A DNA stretch of 64,000 nucleotides from Jiangella alkaliphila (GCF_900105925.1 NZ_LT629791.1:4868001-4932000), one strand, 5' to 3'. Positions 34,716 through 43,247 are shown, counted from the first letter of the stretch. Numbers and translations are program-made. The notes: generated by a model from the letters alone, not told the origin.

Positions 34716-35615
34716 CTAGAGGCCGAGCGACTCCAGCCGGGCGATGTACTCGTCCTCCTGCTCCTCCTCGTCGGCGCTGGACTCCCACGGCGCGAGCAAC
34801 CACTGCTGGGTGGCCTCGTCGAGGGCGGCCAGGCGGCGGTTGTACTCCTCGCCGTTGTCGGTCCAGTAGCCGACCACCTTGTACGCCGACGGCGGCAGCT
34901 TCAGCTCGTGCCGCAGGTAGCGGCGGGCGTCGCGCAGCACCGCGGTCTCGCCGGCCACCCAGACGTACCCGCTGCCCCTCGGCAGCTCCGCCGTGCGCAG
35001 CGCGCCGGACAGCCGGCTGGGGCCGTGCCCGTTGCCGCCGTACAGCCACACCACCTCGACGCCCGCGCCGCCCGGCAGCTCGACCCGATGCGCCGGTGAC
35101 GGCACCTCGAGCACCGCGCGGGTGCGGACGCCGTCCGGCACCGCATCCAGGATCCGCGTCGCCGCCGGCAGCCCCGCGGCGTCGGCCAGCAGCAGTTGCC
35201 AGCTCAGGTCGGCGGGCGGGTCGTACATGCCGGTCGGCGTGTTGACGGTGACGACGTCGCCCGGCGCCGCCCGCTGTGCCCACGCCGCCGCCACCCCGCC
35301 GTCGTGCACGACGAAGTCGATGACCAGCTCGCCGCGGCCGCGGCGGAAGTCGCGGACCGTGTACGTGCGCATCGGCGACGGCTCGGCGTCGTCGGGGTAG
35401 GTCCAGCGGCCGTCGGGGTGGATCACGGGCAGCACCGGCTCCGCACCCTCGGGCGGGAAGAAGATGCGCAGGTACTCGTCGCCCACCTGGGTCGACGCGA
35501 ACCCGCTCAGGTCCGGCCCGCCGAACACGACCCGCACCATGTCGGCGCAGATCGGCCGGGCCTCGACCACCTCCGCTCGGAAGAACCGCATGGGCAGGTC
35601 GGCACCGACGGCCAT
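34716..35615 (-). CDS. Siderophore-interacting protein (FAD-dependent ferric-siderophore reductase)
   Basis: 299 residues of the SIP/ViuB family: an FAD-binding domain with MRTYTVRDFRRG (R-x-Y-T motif) and GDVVTVNTPTGMYDPP, then the SIP domain (WQLLLADAAGLPAATRIL, WLYGGNGHGPSRL, YVWVAGETAVLRDARRYLRHEL, GYWTDNGEEYNRRL). It reduces Fe3+ to release iron from an imported siderophore in the cytoplasm. ATG 35615 follows GAGGAG. An iron box sits 32 bases upstream. Partner of the IrtAB-like ABC pair. Confidence 0.93.
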   Translation of the reverse strand: MAVGADLPMRFFRAEVVEARPICADMVRVVFGGPDLSGFASTQVGDEYLRIFFPPEGAEPVLPVIHPDGRWTYPDDAEPSPMRTYTVRDFRRGRGELVIDFVVHDGGVAAAWAQRAAPGDVVTVNTPTGMYDPPADLSWQLLLADAAGLPAATRILDAVPDGVRTRAVLEVPSPAHRVELPGGAGVEVVWLYGGNGHGPSRLSGALRTAELPRGSGYVWVAGETAVLRDARRYLRHELKLPPSAYKVVGYWTDNGEEYNRRLAALDEATQQWLLAPWESSADEEEQEDEYIARLESLGL

Positions 35616-35646
35616 CCGCACTCCTCGAACCTACGACGACAGAAGT

Positions 35647-35662
35647 GAGGAAAGCCTAACCT
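35647..35662. promoter_or_regulatory. DtxR/IdeR iron box upstream of the siderophore reductase
   Basis: Read on the minus strand, AGGTTAGGCTTTCCTC matches the left half and centre of the DtxR/IdeR consensus. The same half-degenerate form (AGGTTAG-C-TTTCCT) is seen at 27871. It is about 32 bases upstream of the reductase start. Confidence 0.75.
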
Positions 35663-35770
35663 GCCAACGTGTGGCGGCGCGACGCCGCGGGTCCTGCCGT
35701 CCCGCTACCGGCGTGACGACCCGAAGACAACCCGGCGGTCACGGTCTGGTCGGGCTGCGTTACCGGGATG

Positions 35771-35827
35771 TTCCGGATGATCCGGAAGGGTCGCGGGTGT
35801 GCCGGCCGGGTCCGGCCGGCACACCCG
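35771..35827. promoter_or_regulatory. 17-bp palindrome followed by a 14-bp hairpin upstream of metallophosphoesterase
   Basis: TTCCGGAT-G-ATCCGGAA (35771-35787) is a perfect palindrome. Seven bases later a 14-bp perfect stem (35794-35807 with 35814-35827) with a 6-base loop ends 22 bases before the start codon of the exported phosphoesterase. The pair looks like an operator plus a 5'-leader hairpin, or an attenuator. No gene reads into this spacer from the left. Confidence 0.55.
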
Positions 35828-35849
35828 ACGACACCCGGGAGAACCCTGC

Positions 35850-37715
35850 ATGTCTTCGAGAGATCGCGTCCTCGCCGCGGTGGCCGGCCTCGCCGGCATC
35901 GCCGCCGTCGCGGCGACTGTCGCGACGCCCGGCGCCGCGGCGTCCGGGCGGTACCAGGACTGGGACGACACCGCCTACCGCGGCCAGATCGAGGTCGTCC
36001 GCAGCGACGACGGCCCCGCCGACCCCACGGTGCTGAACGGCACCGTCTTCAACGACCGCGACCGCGACAGCCACCACGACCGGAACGAGCGCGGCCTGCG
36101 CGGCGTCGAGGTCTCCAACGGGCGTGACGTGGTGACCACGGACTCGCGCGGCCGCTACCAGCTGCCCGTCCACGACAACATGACGGTCTTCGTCACCCAG
36201 CCCGCGGGCTACCAGGTGCCCGTCGACGACTCCAACGTCGCGCAGTTCCACTACAACCACCTGCCCGCCGGCTCGCCCGAGCTGCGCTACGGCGGCATCG
36301 AGCCGACCGGCCCGATCCCCGACGCGGTGAACTTCCCGCTGGTCGAGAGCCGCCTGACCGACGACAGCGACCTGAACTGCATCATCGCCGGCGACCTGCA
36401 GACGTACAACATCACCGAGGTCGAGTACGCCCGCAAGGGCGCCATTCGCGACCTCTCCCGCCGCGACGACTACCAGGGCTGCGGCAGCCTCTTCGTCGGC
36501 GACGTGGTCGGCGACGACCTCTCGCTCTACGACGAGGTGAAGGGGCTGACGGCGCAGACGAACGGGCCGGCCCGGTTCCTGCCCGGCAACCACGACCTCG
36601 ACTTCGACGCCACGACGGCCGAGCACTCGTTCGACACGTTCCGGGCGCAGCTCGCGCCGGCGTACTTCTCCTACGACGTCGGCGAGGCGCACGTCATCGC
36701 GCTGAACACGGTGCGCTACCCGTGCACCCCCGACCTCGACAACGCCGACGGCCTGCGCCCGGAGTGCAACGACCCGGTCAACCGGCCGCGCTACAACGGG
36801 TTCATCGACGCCACCCAGATGGAGTGGCTGCGCCAGGACCTCGCCCAGGTCGACCGCGACAAGCTCATCGTCATCGCCGGCCACATCGGGCTGCTGAACT
36901 GGGCCGACGAGGGCAGCGCGATCCACCAGGTGGACCAGGTCCGCGAGGTGTACGAGCTGCTGCACGGCCGCAAGGCGGTCGCGCTGGCCGGGCACAGCCA
37001 CTCGATCGAGAACCTGCGCACCGGCGACTCCATGCAGGGCTGGAACGACCTGTTCGGCGTCGACTCGCTGCCGTTCCCGCACCTGACCGTGGGCGCGATC
37101 GCCGGCGACTGGTTCTCCGGCCGGGTCACCGAGGACGGCTACCCCACCGCCCTGCAGCGCGACGGCGGCCGGCCGGGCGTCCTCACCCTCGAGCTCGACG
37201 ACGCCTCGTTCCAGGAGCGGTTCACCGTCACCGGCGAGCCGGACCGGGAGCAGACCCAACTCGGCCTCAACACGCCGGCCTACCGCGACTGGTTCGTCGC
37301 CCGGGACGCCTGGAACGACAATCCGGCCGGCGCCGCCCCCGAGCTGGGCGACCCGCTCGTCGTCGACCAGGCCGACCTCGCCGGCGGCACCTGGCTGACG
37401 ACGAACTTCTTCATCGGCGGCACCGGCTCCACCGTCACCGTCCGCCTCGACCGCGGCCGCCCCGTCCAGGCCGTCCGCACCCAGGCCATGCAGGGCGAGG
37501 ACCAGCTCATCGGCCCCGAGTACTCCGACCCGGTCGCCGTCGCCGAGCAGCTCGTGCACGGCGGCAGCGTGGCCGACCGGACCATGCACCTGTGGCGCTT
37601 CGACCTGCCGGCCGACCTGGCCCCGGGTACCCACCGGGCGCACGTCACGGCCACCGACGTCCACGGCCGCCGCTACGCCGACACGCTCACCTTCCAGGTG
37701 GTCGCGCAGCGCTGA
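35850..37715 (+). CDS. Secreted calcineurin-like metallophosphoesterase (Metallophos_N/C type)
   Basis: 621 residues with a signal peptide (residues 1-30, ending ATPGAAA). The N-terminal Ig-like domain (TVLNGTVFNDRDRDSHHDRNERGLRGVEVSNG) looks like a calcium-binding SdrD-B/Metallophos_N fold. The phosphoesterase core follows: IIAGDLQ (about 180), FVGDVVGDD, LPGNHDLD (about 246), IAGHIGL and LAGHSHS (about 380). A C-terminal beta domain (Metallophos_C) completes it. ATG 35850 follows GGGAGAACC. It is a different subfamily from the 1328-residue protein at 23435. Substrate unknown. Confidence 0.88.
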   Translation: MSSRDRVLAAVAGLAGIAAVAATVATPGAAASGRYQDWDDTAYRGQIEVVRSDDGPADPTVLNGTVFNDRDRDSHHDRNERGLRGVEVSNGRDVVTTDSRGRYQLPVHDNMTVFVTQPAGYQVPVDDSNVAQFHYNHLPAGSPELRYGGIEPTGPIPDAVNFPLVESRLTDDSDLNCIIAGDLQTYNITEVEYARKGAIRDLSRRDDYQGCGSLFVGDVVGDDLSLYDEVKGLTAQTNGPARFLPGNHDLDFDATTAEHSFDTFRAQLAPAYFSYDVGEAHVIALNTVRYPCTPDLDNADGLRPECNDPVNRPRYNGFIDATQMEWLRQDLAQVDRDKLIVIAGHIGLLNWADEGSAIHQVDQVREVYELLHGRKAVALAGHSHSIENLRTGDSMQGWNDLFGVDSLPFPHLTVGAIAGDWFSGRVTEDGYPTALQRDGGRPGVLTLELDDASFQERFTVTGEPDREQTQLGLNTPAYRDWFVARDAWNDNPAGAAPELGDPLVVDQADLAGGTWLTTNFFIGGTGSTVTVRLDRGRPVQAVRTQAMQGEDQLIGPEYSDPVAVAEQLVHGGSVADRTMHLWRFDLPADLAPGTHRAHVTATDVHGRRYADTLTFQVVAQR

Positions 37716-37730
37716 CCGTCCCCCAGCAGC

Positions 37731-37770
37731 CTCCGGCGCTCATGGTTCGATAGGGCGATGAGCGCCGGAG
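37731..37770 (+). promoter_or_regulatory. Hairpin burying the creatininase start codon
   Basis: CTCCGGCGCTCAT (37731-37743) pairs perfectly with ATGAGCGCCGGAG (37758-37770). The right arm is the start codon and first codons of the creatininase-like gene, and the AGGG that could serve as ribosome site lies in the 14-base loop. It begins 15 bases after the preceding stop codon, so it can also act as a terminator for that gene. Confidence 0.7.
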
Positions 37771-38528
37771 TGCTGCGACTGACCGACGTGTCCTGGCCGC
37801 GGGTGCGGGCCGCCCTCGACGCCGGGCAGCGGACCGCCCTGTTCGCCGTCGGGTCCACCGAGCAGCACGGCCCACATCTGCCACTCGCTGCCGACACCCT
37901 GCTCGGCGACGCCCTGGTCAGCCGGCTGGCGCCGCGGCTGGGCGACGTCCTCGTAGGGCCGACGGTGCCGTTCGGCGTCGCCACCCACCACATGGCCTTC
38001 CCCGGCACGCTGACCCTCGACACCGAGACGTTCCAGGCGGTCGTCCTGCAGTACGTCGGCAGCCTGGCCGCGCACGGGTTCGAGACGGTGCTGGTGGTGC
38101 CCAGCCACGGCGGCAACTTCGCGCCGCTGGCGCAGCTGCTCGAGTCCACCGGCGGCGACGTCGGCGGAGCCCGGTTCGTCCCGTACACCGACCTCAGCGC
38201 GTTCATCGCCGTGCTCGAGCGGGTCGGCCGCGACGACGGCATCGCACCCGAGGTCGGCGGCGTGCACGCGGGCGAGGCCGAGACGTCCATCCTGCTGGCC
38301 GAGCGGCCCGACCTGGTCGACATGAGCGCCGCCGTCCAGGGCTTCGACGGTGTCTTCGACGACGAGACCGCCCGGCGGGTGTTCACCGGCGGCACCGCCG
38401 CGCTGTCGGCCAACGGCGTCCTCGGCGACGCCCGGCCGGCCGACGCCGCCCGCGGGACGCGCTACCTGGACGCGCTGACCGACCTGCTGGCCGCGCACTT
38501 CGCACCCGTCCTGGAGGGCCGTTCGTGA
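37758..38528 (+). CDS. Creatininase-family amidohydrolase
   Basis: 256 residues. Metal-binding motifs of the creatininase fold: GSTEQHGPHLPLAADTLLGD (Glu, His, Asp ligands), HHMAFPGTLTLDTETF, VPSHGGNFAPL (His) and VHAGEAETSILLAERPDLV (Glu). Members hydrolyse cyclic or linear amides such as creatinine. The stop overlaps the start of the amine oxidase gene (GTGA), so the two are coupled. With the downstream oxidase and peptide-type ABC transporter, a creatinine-like or N-methyl amide is a plausible substrate (inference). MftE-type mycofactocin peptidase is a less likely relative, as no mft genes are present. Confidence 0.85.
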   Translation: MSAGVLRLTDVSWPRVRAALDAGQRTALFAVGSTEQHGPHLPLAADTLLGDALVSRLAPRLGDVLVGPTVPFGVATHHMAFPGTLTLDTETFQAVVLQYVGSLAAHGFETVLVVPSHGGNFAPLAQLLESTGGDVGGARFVPYTDLSAFIAVLERVGRDDGIAPEVGGVHAGEAETSILLAERPDLVDMSAAVQGFDGVFDDETARRVFTGGTAALSANGVLGDARPADAARGTRYLDALTDLLAAHFAPVLEGRS

Positions 38529-39712
38529 AGACCGCCTACGACCACATCGTCATCGGGGCCGGGGCGCTGGGCTCGGCCGCCGCGTACCGGCTGGCCGCGG
38601 CCGGCCACACCGACGTGCTGGTGCTGGAGCAGTACGAGCTCGGCCACACCCGCGGCGCGTCGGAGGACCACTCCCGCATCATCCGGCACACCTACCACTC
38701 CACCACCTACACCGCGCTCACGCCGGCCGCCTACGCCGCCTGGGACGAGGTCGAGGACGAGACCGGCCTGCAGCTGGTGTTCAAGGTCGGCGGCCTCGAC
38801 CTCGCCGTCGCCGGCACCCCCGGCGAGCAGGAACTGAACCGGTACGAGTCCTCCCTGCATCCGCTCGCGGCGCAGGGCGTGACGTGGGAGCGCCTGGACG
38901 CAGCCGAGGTGCGGTCGCGGTGGCCGCAGTGGCGCATCGACGACGACGTCGTCGGCCTGTTCCAGCCGGACGGCGGCATCCTCGACGTCCGCCGCGCCAC
39001 CGCCGCGCACATCGCGCTGGCCCGCGGCCGCGGCGTCGAGTTCGCCCCCGGCACCACCGTGCTCGGGCTGACATCGACGGACACGCACATCACCGTCACC
39101 ACCAGCCGGGGCGAGTTCACCGCCGGCTCGGTCGTGCTGTGCGCCGCCTCCTGGACGCCGACCCTGCTGCCGAGCCTCGGCGTCGACTGGCCGATCACGC
39201 TGAGCCAGGAGCAGGTCAGCTACTTCGCCACCCCGAACCTGCGCGACTTCGCCCCGGACCGGTTCCCGATGTGGATCTGGCACGGCGAGGCGTTCTTCTA
39301 CGGCTTCCCCGTCTACGGCGAGGTCGCCGTCAAGGCCGCCCGCGACCTCAGCGGCCGGTTCGTCACCCAGGAGACCCGCAGCGACGTCCCCGACCCGGCC
39401 GCGACGGAGGAGGTCGCGGCGTTCCTGCGCGACCGCCTGCCCGGCGCCGCCGGGCCGGAGCTGGTCAGCAAGACCTGCGTCTACGACCTGCCGCCGGACC
39501 GCGAGTTCATCCTCGACCACGTCCCCGGCCACCCGCGCGTCGTCGCCTTCGTCGGCGGCGGCCACGCGGCCAAGTTCGCGTCGCTGCTCGGCCGGATCCT
39601 CGCCGACCTCGCGGCGGACGGCTCGACGCCGTACCCGATCGACGCCTTCCGCGCCGACCGCCCTGCCCTCACCGACCCGGCGTTCGTCCCCACGTTCCGG
39701 CTGACCTCATGA
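38525..39712 (+). CDS. MSOX-family FAD-dependent amine oxidase (sarcosine oxidase-like)
   Basis: 395 residues, the size of monomeric sarcosine oxidase. The dinucleotide motif is DHIVIGAGALGSAAAYRLA. The Cys in KTCVYDLPPDREFILDHVPG (about residue 318) aligns with the residue that covalently holds FAD in MSOX. HAAKFASLLGRILADL completes the fold. It would oxidise a secondary N-methyl amine, giving H2O2 and formaldehyde. GTG start overlaps the upstream stop by four bases. Exact substrate is unproven; N-methyltryptophan or other N-alkyl amino acids are alternatives. Confidence 0.87.
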   Translation: MKTAYDHIVIGAGALGSAAAYRLAAAGHTDVLVLEQYELGHTRGASEDHSRIIRHTYHSTTYTALTPAAYAAWDEVEDETGLQLVFKVGGLDLAVAGTPGEQELNRYESSLHPLAAQGVTWERLDAAEVRSRWPQWRIDDDVVGLFQPDGGILDVRRATAAHIALARGRGVEFAPGTTVLGLTSTDTHITVTTSRGEFTAGSVVLCAASWTPTLLPSLGVDWPITLSQEQVSYFATPNLRDFAPDRFPMWIWHGEAFFYGFPVYGEVAVKAARDLSGRFVTQETRSDVPDPAATEEVAAFLRDRLPGAAGPELVSKTCVYDLPPDREFILDHVPGHPRVVAFVGGGHAAKFASLLGRILADLAADGSTPYPIDAFRADRPALTDPAFVPTFRLTS

Positions 39713-39732
39713 TCACTCCGCCGAACATCCGT

Positions 39733-39790
39733 TTCACCTAGTGAATCAGTTATACCGGCCGTTGACACCTGCTCGGAGGGCGGATTAGGT
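39733..39790 (+). promoter_or_regulatory. Sigma70-like promoter with upstream palindrome for the Dpp-type operon
   Basis: TTGACA (39762-39767), a 17-base spacer and TTAGGT (39785-39790) form a near-consensus promoter 30 bases upstream of the binding-protein gene. A palindrome TTCAC-CTA-GTGAA at 39733-39745 precedes it and may be an operator. So the transporter can be transcribed apart from the enzyme genes. Confidence 0.6.
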
Positions 39791-39820
39791 TCGCTGGACA
39801 ACCAGTGGAGGAGGCCCCCC

Positions 39821-41455
39821 ATGCCGCCTGTCCCCCACGACGTGTTCCGGTGGCCCGACCTGCTCAGCCGGCGGCAGGTGCTGCGCGCCGCGGGCGCCGG
39901 CCTGGCGGTCGCCGGGCTCGGCTCCATAGCCGCCGCGTGCACGGCCGAGTCGCCACCGGGCGGTTCCGGCGACGGCGACGGCTCGCCCGGCGGCGGCGAT
40001 CCGGTGCTGCGCACGGCGATGGCGAACACCTTCGCCGACCTCGACCCGACCACGGCCGCGACCGTCGGCACCATCGCGATCAACCGGTTCGTCTACGAGT
40101 CGCTGTACCGGCTCGACCCGTTCCCGCCGCGCGCCGACCTGACGCCTGAGCTGGCCGCCGACCTGCCACAGGAGATCGACCCGACCACGTACCGCATCCC
40201 GCTGCGCACCGACGCGGTGTTCCATGACGGCACCCCGCTGACCGCCGACGACGTCGTCTTCACCATCCAGCGCATCAAGGACCCGGCCGCCGCGTCGCTG
40301 TTCGCCCGGTTCTTCGAGATCGTCGAGTCCGTCACTGCCGTCGGCGAGCACGAGGTCGAGCTCCTGCTCACCCAGCCGACCACGCTGCTCGCGCAGCGGC
40401 TGGTGCTGGTCAAGGGGATGTCGCGGCGCGCGATCGAGAGCTCCCCCGACGCCCTGACGATCGCGCCGGTCGGCACCGGGCCGTACCGCGTCCAGTCGGT
40501 GGTGTCCGGCCAGGAGGTCGCGCTGACGCTGTTCTCCGACTACACCGGGCCGGCCCGGGTGAGCTTCGACGAGGTCGGCATCACCGTCACCGCCGACGGC
40601 AATGCCCGCGTCGCCGGGCTGCGCAGCGGCCGGACCCGCGTCATCGAGGACGTCCCGAGCAGCTCGTTCGACAGCCTCGCCGGCATGGACGGCCTCCAGG
40701 TCGAGGGCGCACCCGGCGACCACCAGACCGGCCTGATGTTCCACTGCGGGAAGCCGCCGTTCGACGACGTCCGCGTGCGGCAGGCCGTGCTGTTCGCGAT
40801 CGACCGCGACACCATCACCCAGACCAGCTTCTTCGGGCACGCCACGCCGGCCTGGGACGGCGTCATGACCACCGACAACCCGGAGTGGGTGGAGCCCGAG
40901 CTGATCTACCGGTACGACCCCGACCACGCCCGCCAGCTGCTGGCCGACGCCGGATACGGAGCCGGCGGCGTCCCGATCGACTTCATCGCCGGCAACCTGG
41001 AGTTCCTCGCCTCGCAGACCCCGATCATCGAGGAGAACCTGCGGGCGGTCGGGTTCGAGCCGAACGTCGTCCCGGGCGAGCTGGAGTCGCTGTACGCGCG
41101 CGTCACCGAGGGCAGCTACCAGCTGTTCCTCATCATGACCGACACCGCGGCACTGGGCGCGACGGACGCGGAGTTCCTGCTGCGCTGGTCCTTCTACGGC
41201 ACCATCCCGCGCGAGTTCCTCTACTGGAACGTCCCCGAGCGCGACCGCGTCGAGCAGTTGCTCGACGTCGCGCTGACCACGCCCGACGCGGCCGCGCGGT
41301 CCGCGGCGCTGGCCGAGGCGCAGAACATCCTGCAGGTCCAGGCGCCGCTGGCCCGGCTGCACCGCGCCGACTACCTCACCGGCTGGTCCGACACGCTGCA
41401 GGGGTTCCGGCCGCTGCCCACCGCCGGGTTCGACCTGGACGGCGTCACCGGATGA
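39821..41455 (+). CDS. ABC transporter substrate-binding protein, DppA/OppA family (SBP family 5)
   Basis: 544 residues. A Tat-like signal (SRRQVLRAAGAGLAVAG) runs into a lipobox ending IAAAC (Cys 40). Family-5 features: LRTAMANTFADLDPTTAATVGT, VFHDGTPLTADDVVFTIQRIKDP, PVGTGPYRVQS and VRQAVLFAIDRDTITQ. ATG 39821 follows GGAGGAGG. First gene of a five-component uptake operon with ATGA overlaps throughout. Such proteins bind peptides, opines or other amino compounds; the neighbours suggest an N-methyl or amide compound. Confidence 0.92.
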   Translation: MPPVPHDVFRWPDLLSRRQVLRAAGAGLAVAGLGSIAAACTAESPPGGSGDGDGSPGGGDPVLRTAMANTFADLDPTTAATVGTIAINRFVYESLYRLDPFPPRADLTPELAADLPQEIDPTTYRIPLRTDAVFHDGTPLTADDVVFTIQRIKDPAAASLFARFFEIVESVTAVGEHEVELLLTQPTTLLAQRLVLVKGMSRRAIESSPDALTIAPVGTGPYRVQSVVSGQEVALTLFSDYTGPARVSFDEVGITVTADGNARVAGLRSGRTRVIEDVPSSSFDSLAGMDGLQVEGAPGDHQTGLMFHCGKPPFDDVRVRQAVLFAIDRDTITQTSFFGHATPAWDGVMTTDNPEWVEPELIYRYDPDHARQLLADAGYGAGGVPIDFIAGNLEFLASQTPIIEENLRAVGFEPNVVPGELESLYARVTEGSYQLFLIMTDTAALGATDAEFLLRWSFYGTIPREFLYWNVPERDRVEQLLDVALTTPDAAARSAALAEAQNILQVQAPLARLHRADYLTGWSDTLQGFRPLPTAGFDLDGVTG

Positions 41456-42432
41456 CGTCGGTCGACGCCGCCGCGCCGCACGTCCGCTTCGTGCTCCGGC
41501 GGTTGCTGCTGGCACCGCTGATCCTGCTCGGCGTCGTCTTCACCGTCTTCGTGGTCGTCGACCTGTCGCCGAACGACCCCGCCCGGGCGGCGCTGGGGGT
41601 GTTCGCCGACGCCGAGCAGCGGGCCCGGTTCGCGGCGGAGAACGGCCTCGACGACCCGCTGCCGGTGCGGTTCGTCCGGTTCCTCGGCGACCTCCTCCAG
41701 CTGCGCCTGGGCGACTCGGTCGTCCGGGCCGAGTCGGTCAACGAGCTGATCCGCATGGCGCTGCCGATCACCCTCCAGCTGATGCTGCTGGCGACGGTCA
41801 TCGCGGTGACGGCGTCGCTGCTGCTGGGGATCGTCGCGGCCCGGCACGAGGGCCGTCCGGCCGACCGCGCCATCAGTGTGGTGGCGGCGTTCTTCCAGGC
41901 CGCGCCGCAGTTCTGGATCGGCCTGCTGTTCGTGCAGCTGTTCGCGGTGGGGCTCGGCATGCTGCCGGTGGGCGGGTACACGCCGCTGTCGGCCGGGTTC
42001 AGCTACTGGTTCTCGTCGCTGATCGGCCCGGCGATCGTGCTGGCGCTGCCGTTCGCCGCCGCGATGACACGGGTGATCCGCGCCTCCGTCGCCGACGAGC
42101 TGGCCAAGGACTACGTGCGGACGGCGGTCTGCGCGGGGCTGCCGACCGGCACGGTGCTGGTCACCAACGTGCTGCGCAACGCGCTGATCACGCCGATCAC
42201 GGTGCTCGGCGTCTACGTCGGCGCGATGATGTCCGGCGCGATCCTCGTCGAGACCGTCTTCACCATCCCCGGCATGGGGACGCTGCTGGTCACCGGTGTC
42301 CGGCAGGGCGACCTCGGCATCGTCCGCGGCGTGGCGATCGTCGGCGCGGTCTCGTACGTGCTGGTCAACGTTGTGATCGACCTGCTGTACCTGCTGCTGA
42401 ACCCGCGCAGCGCGGAGGTGGTGCGGCCATGA
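41452..42432 (+). CDS. ABC transporter permease, DppB/OppB-like
   Basis: 326 residues with six TM helices. N-terminal FVLRRLLLAPLILLGVVFTVFVVVDLSPNDPARA is the usual DppB start. The EAA loop region reads DYVRTAVCAGLPTGTVLVTNVLRNALITPITVLG. ATG overlaps the binding-protein stop (ATGA), showing coupling. Forms the membrane channel with the next gene. Confidence 0.92.
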   Translation: MTSVDAAAPHVRFVLRRLLLAPLILLGVVFTVFVVVDLSPNDPARAALGVFADAEQRARFAAENGLDDPLPVRFVRFLGDLLQLRLGDSVVRAESVNELIRMALPITLQLMLLATVIAVTASLLLGIVAARHEGRPADRAISVVAAFFQAAPQFWIGLLFVQLFAVGLGMLPVGGYTPLSAGFSYWFSSLIGPAIVLALPFAAAMTRVIRASVADELAKDYVRTAVCAGLPTGTVLVTNVLRNALITPITVLGVYVGAMMSGAILVETVFTIPGMGTLLVTGVRQGDLGIVRGVAIVGAVSYVLVNVVIDLLYLLLNPRSAEVVRP

Positions 42433-42470
42433 TCCGCGCGGTCCTGCGGGCCCGGCCGGGCGCACGCTGA
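42429..42470 (+). other. 5' end of dppC-like gene closed by an in-frame TGA after 13 codons
   Basis: ATG 42429 overlaps the DppB stop in the same ATGA style as the other junctions of this operon. The frame reads MIRAVLRARPGAR and then TGA at 42468-42470. The same frame then continues without a stop into the conserved permease (LAGTAVVLVVVLVVLPLLMPY). Related DppC proteins read straight through this point, so TGA replaces a sense codon, for example TGG or CGA by one transition. Confidence 0.75.
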
Positions 42471-42488
42471 CTGGCCGGCACCGCCGTC

Positions 42489-43247
42489 GTGCTGGTCGTG
42501 GTGCTGGTGGTGCTGCCGCTGCTGATGCCGTACTCGCCGAGGGCCATCGACGGCGCCGCGGCCCTGCAGGCGCCGTCGGGCGAGCACTGGTTCGGCACCG
42601 ACCAGCTCGGCCGCGACGTGCTGTCGCGGGTCGTCTACGGCGCGCGGCTGAGCCTGCTCGTGGCGGTCTGCTCGGGAGGCGCGGCGCTGCTCGGCGGCGG
42701 CCTGCTCGGCGCGCTCGCGGCGAGCAGCCGCGGCTGGGTCAACGAGCTGATCATGCGGGTCATGGACGTCGGGCTGGCCTTCCCCGGCATCCTGCTCGCG
42801 GTCGTGCTCGCCGCGGCGATCGGGCCCAGCCTGTGGGCCACGGTCGTCGTGCTCGGCGTCATCTACACGCCGTCGATGGCGCGGGTTGTCCGGGCGGCCG
42901 TCTTCACCGAGCAGGGCGAGGACTACGTCACCGCCGCGACGCTGTTCGGCAGCAGGAAGATCCGCGTGGTCGGCTACCACATCGGGCTCAACGCGGCCCT
43001 GCCGGTGATGGTCTACACGACGCTGGTCATGGCCGACGCCGTGGTGACCGAGGCGGCGCTGTCGTTCATCGGCGCCGGCATCCGCCCGCCGGCGCCGTCG
43101 TGGGGCAACATCATCAGCGACGGCCAGGCGGTGATGGGCGCCGGCGCGTGGTGGGTGTCGCTGTTCCCCGGCCTCGCCATCGTCGCCGCGGTGCTGGTGC
43201 TGAACCGATGCTCCGAGGCCGTCGGCACCCGGTTGAGGTCGCGATGA
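42489..43247 (+). CDS. ABC transporter permease, DppC/OppC-like (probably 5'-interrupted)
   Basis: 252 residues if read from GTG 42489, the first usable start after the in-frame TGA at 42468-42470. From here TM1 is shortened but mostly present. The rest is a complete DppC: GEHWFGTDQLGRDVLSRVVYGARLSLLVAV, five further TM helices, the EAA region DYVTAATLFGSRKIRVVGYHIGLNAALPVMVYTTLVMADAVVTEAALSFIGAG and WGNIISDGQ. No good ribosome site precedes 42489, so expression would rely on restart after the TGA or readthrough. The stop overlaps the ATPase start (ATGA). Confidence 0.75.
   Translation: MLVVVLVVLPLLMPYSPRAIDGAAALQAPSGEHWFGTDQLGRDVLSRVVYGARLSLLVAVCSGGAALLGGGLLGALAASSRGWVNELIMRVMDVGLAFPGILLAVVLAAAIGPSLWATVVVLGVIYTPSMARVVRAAVFTEQGEDYVTAATLFGSRKIRVVGYHIGLNAALPVMVYTTLVMADAVVTEAALSFIGAGIRPPAPSWGNIISDGQAVMGAGAWWVSLFPGLAIVAAVLVLNRCSEAVGTRLRSR

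Noticed and set aside
35760-37664. Minus-strand open frame of about 634 codons
   Set aside because: Antisense to the exported phosphoesterase; repetitive Val/Asp/Gly composition without motifs.
39783-39800. TTAGGTTCG as a fourth iron box
   Set aside because: Only the left half fits; the same bases are better explained as the -10 of a TTGACA-N17-TTAGGT promoter.
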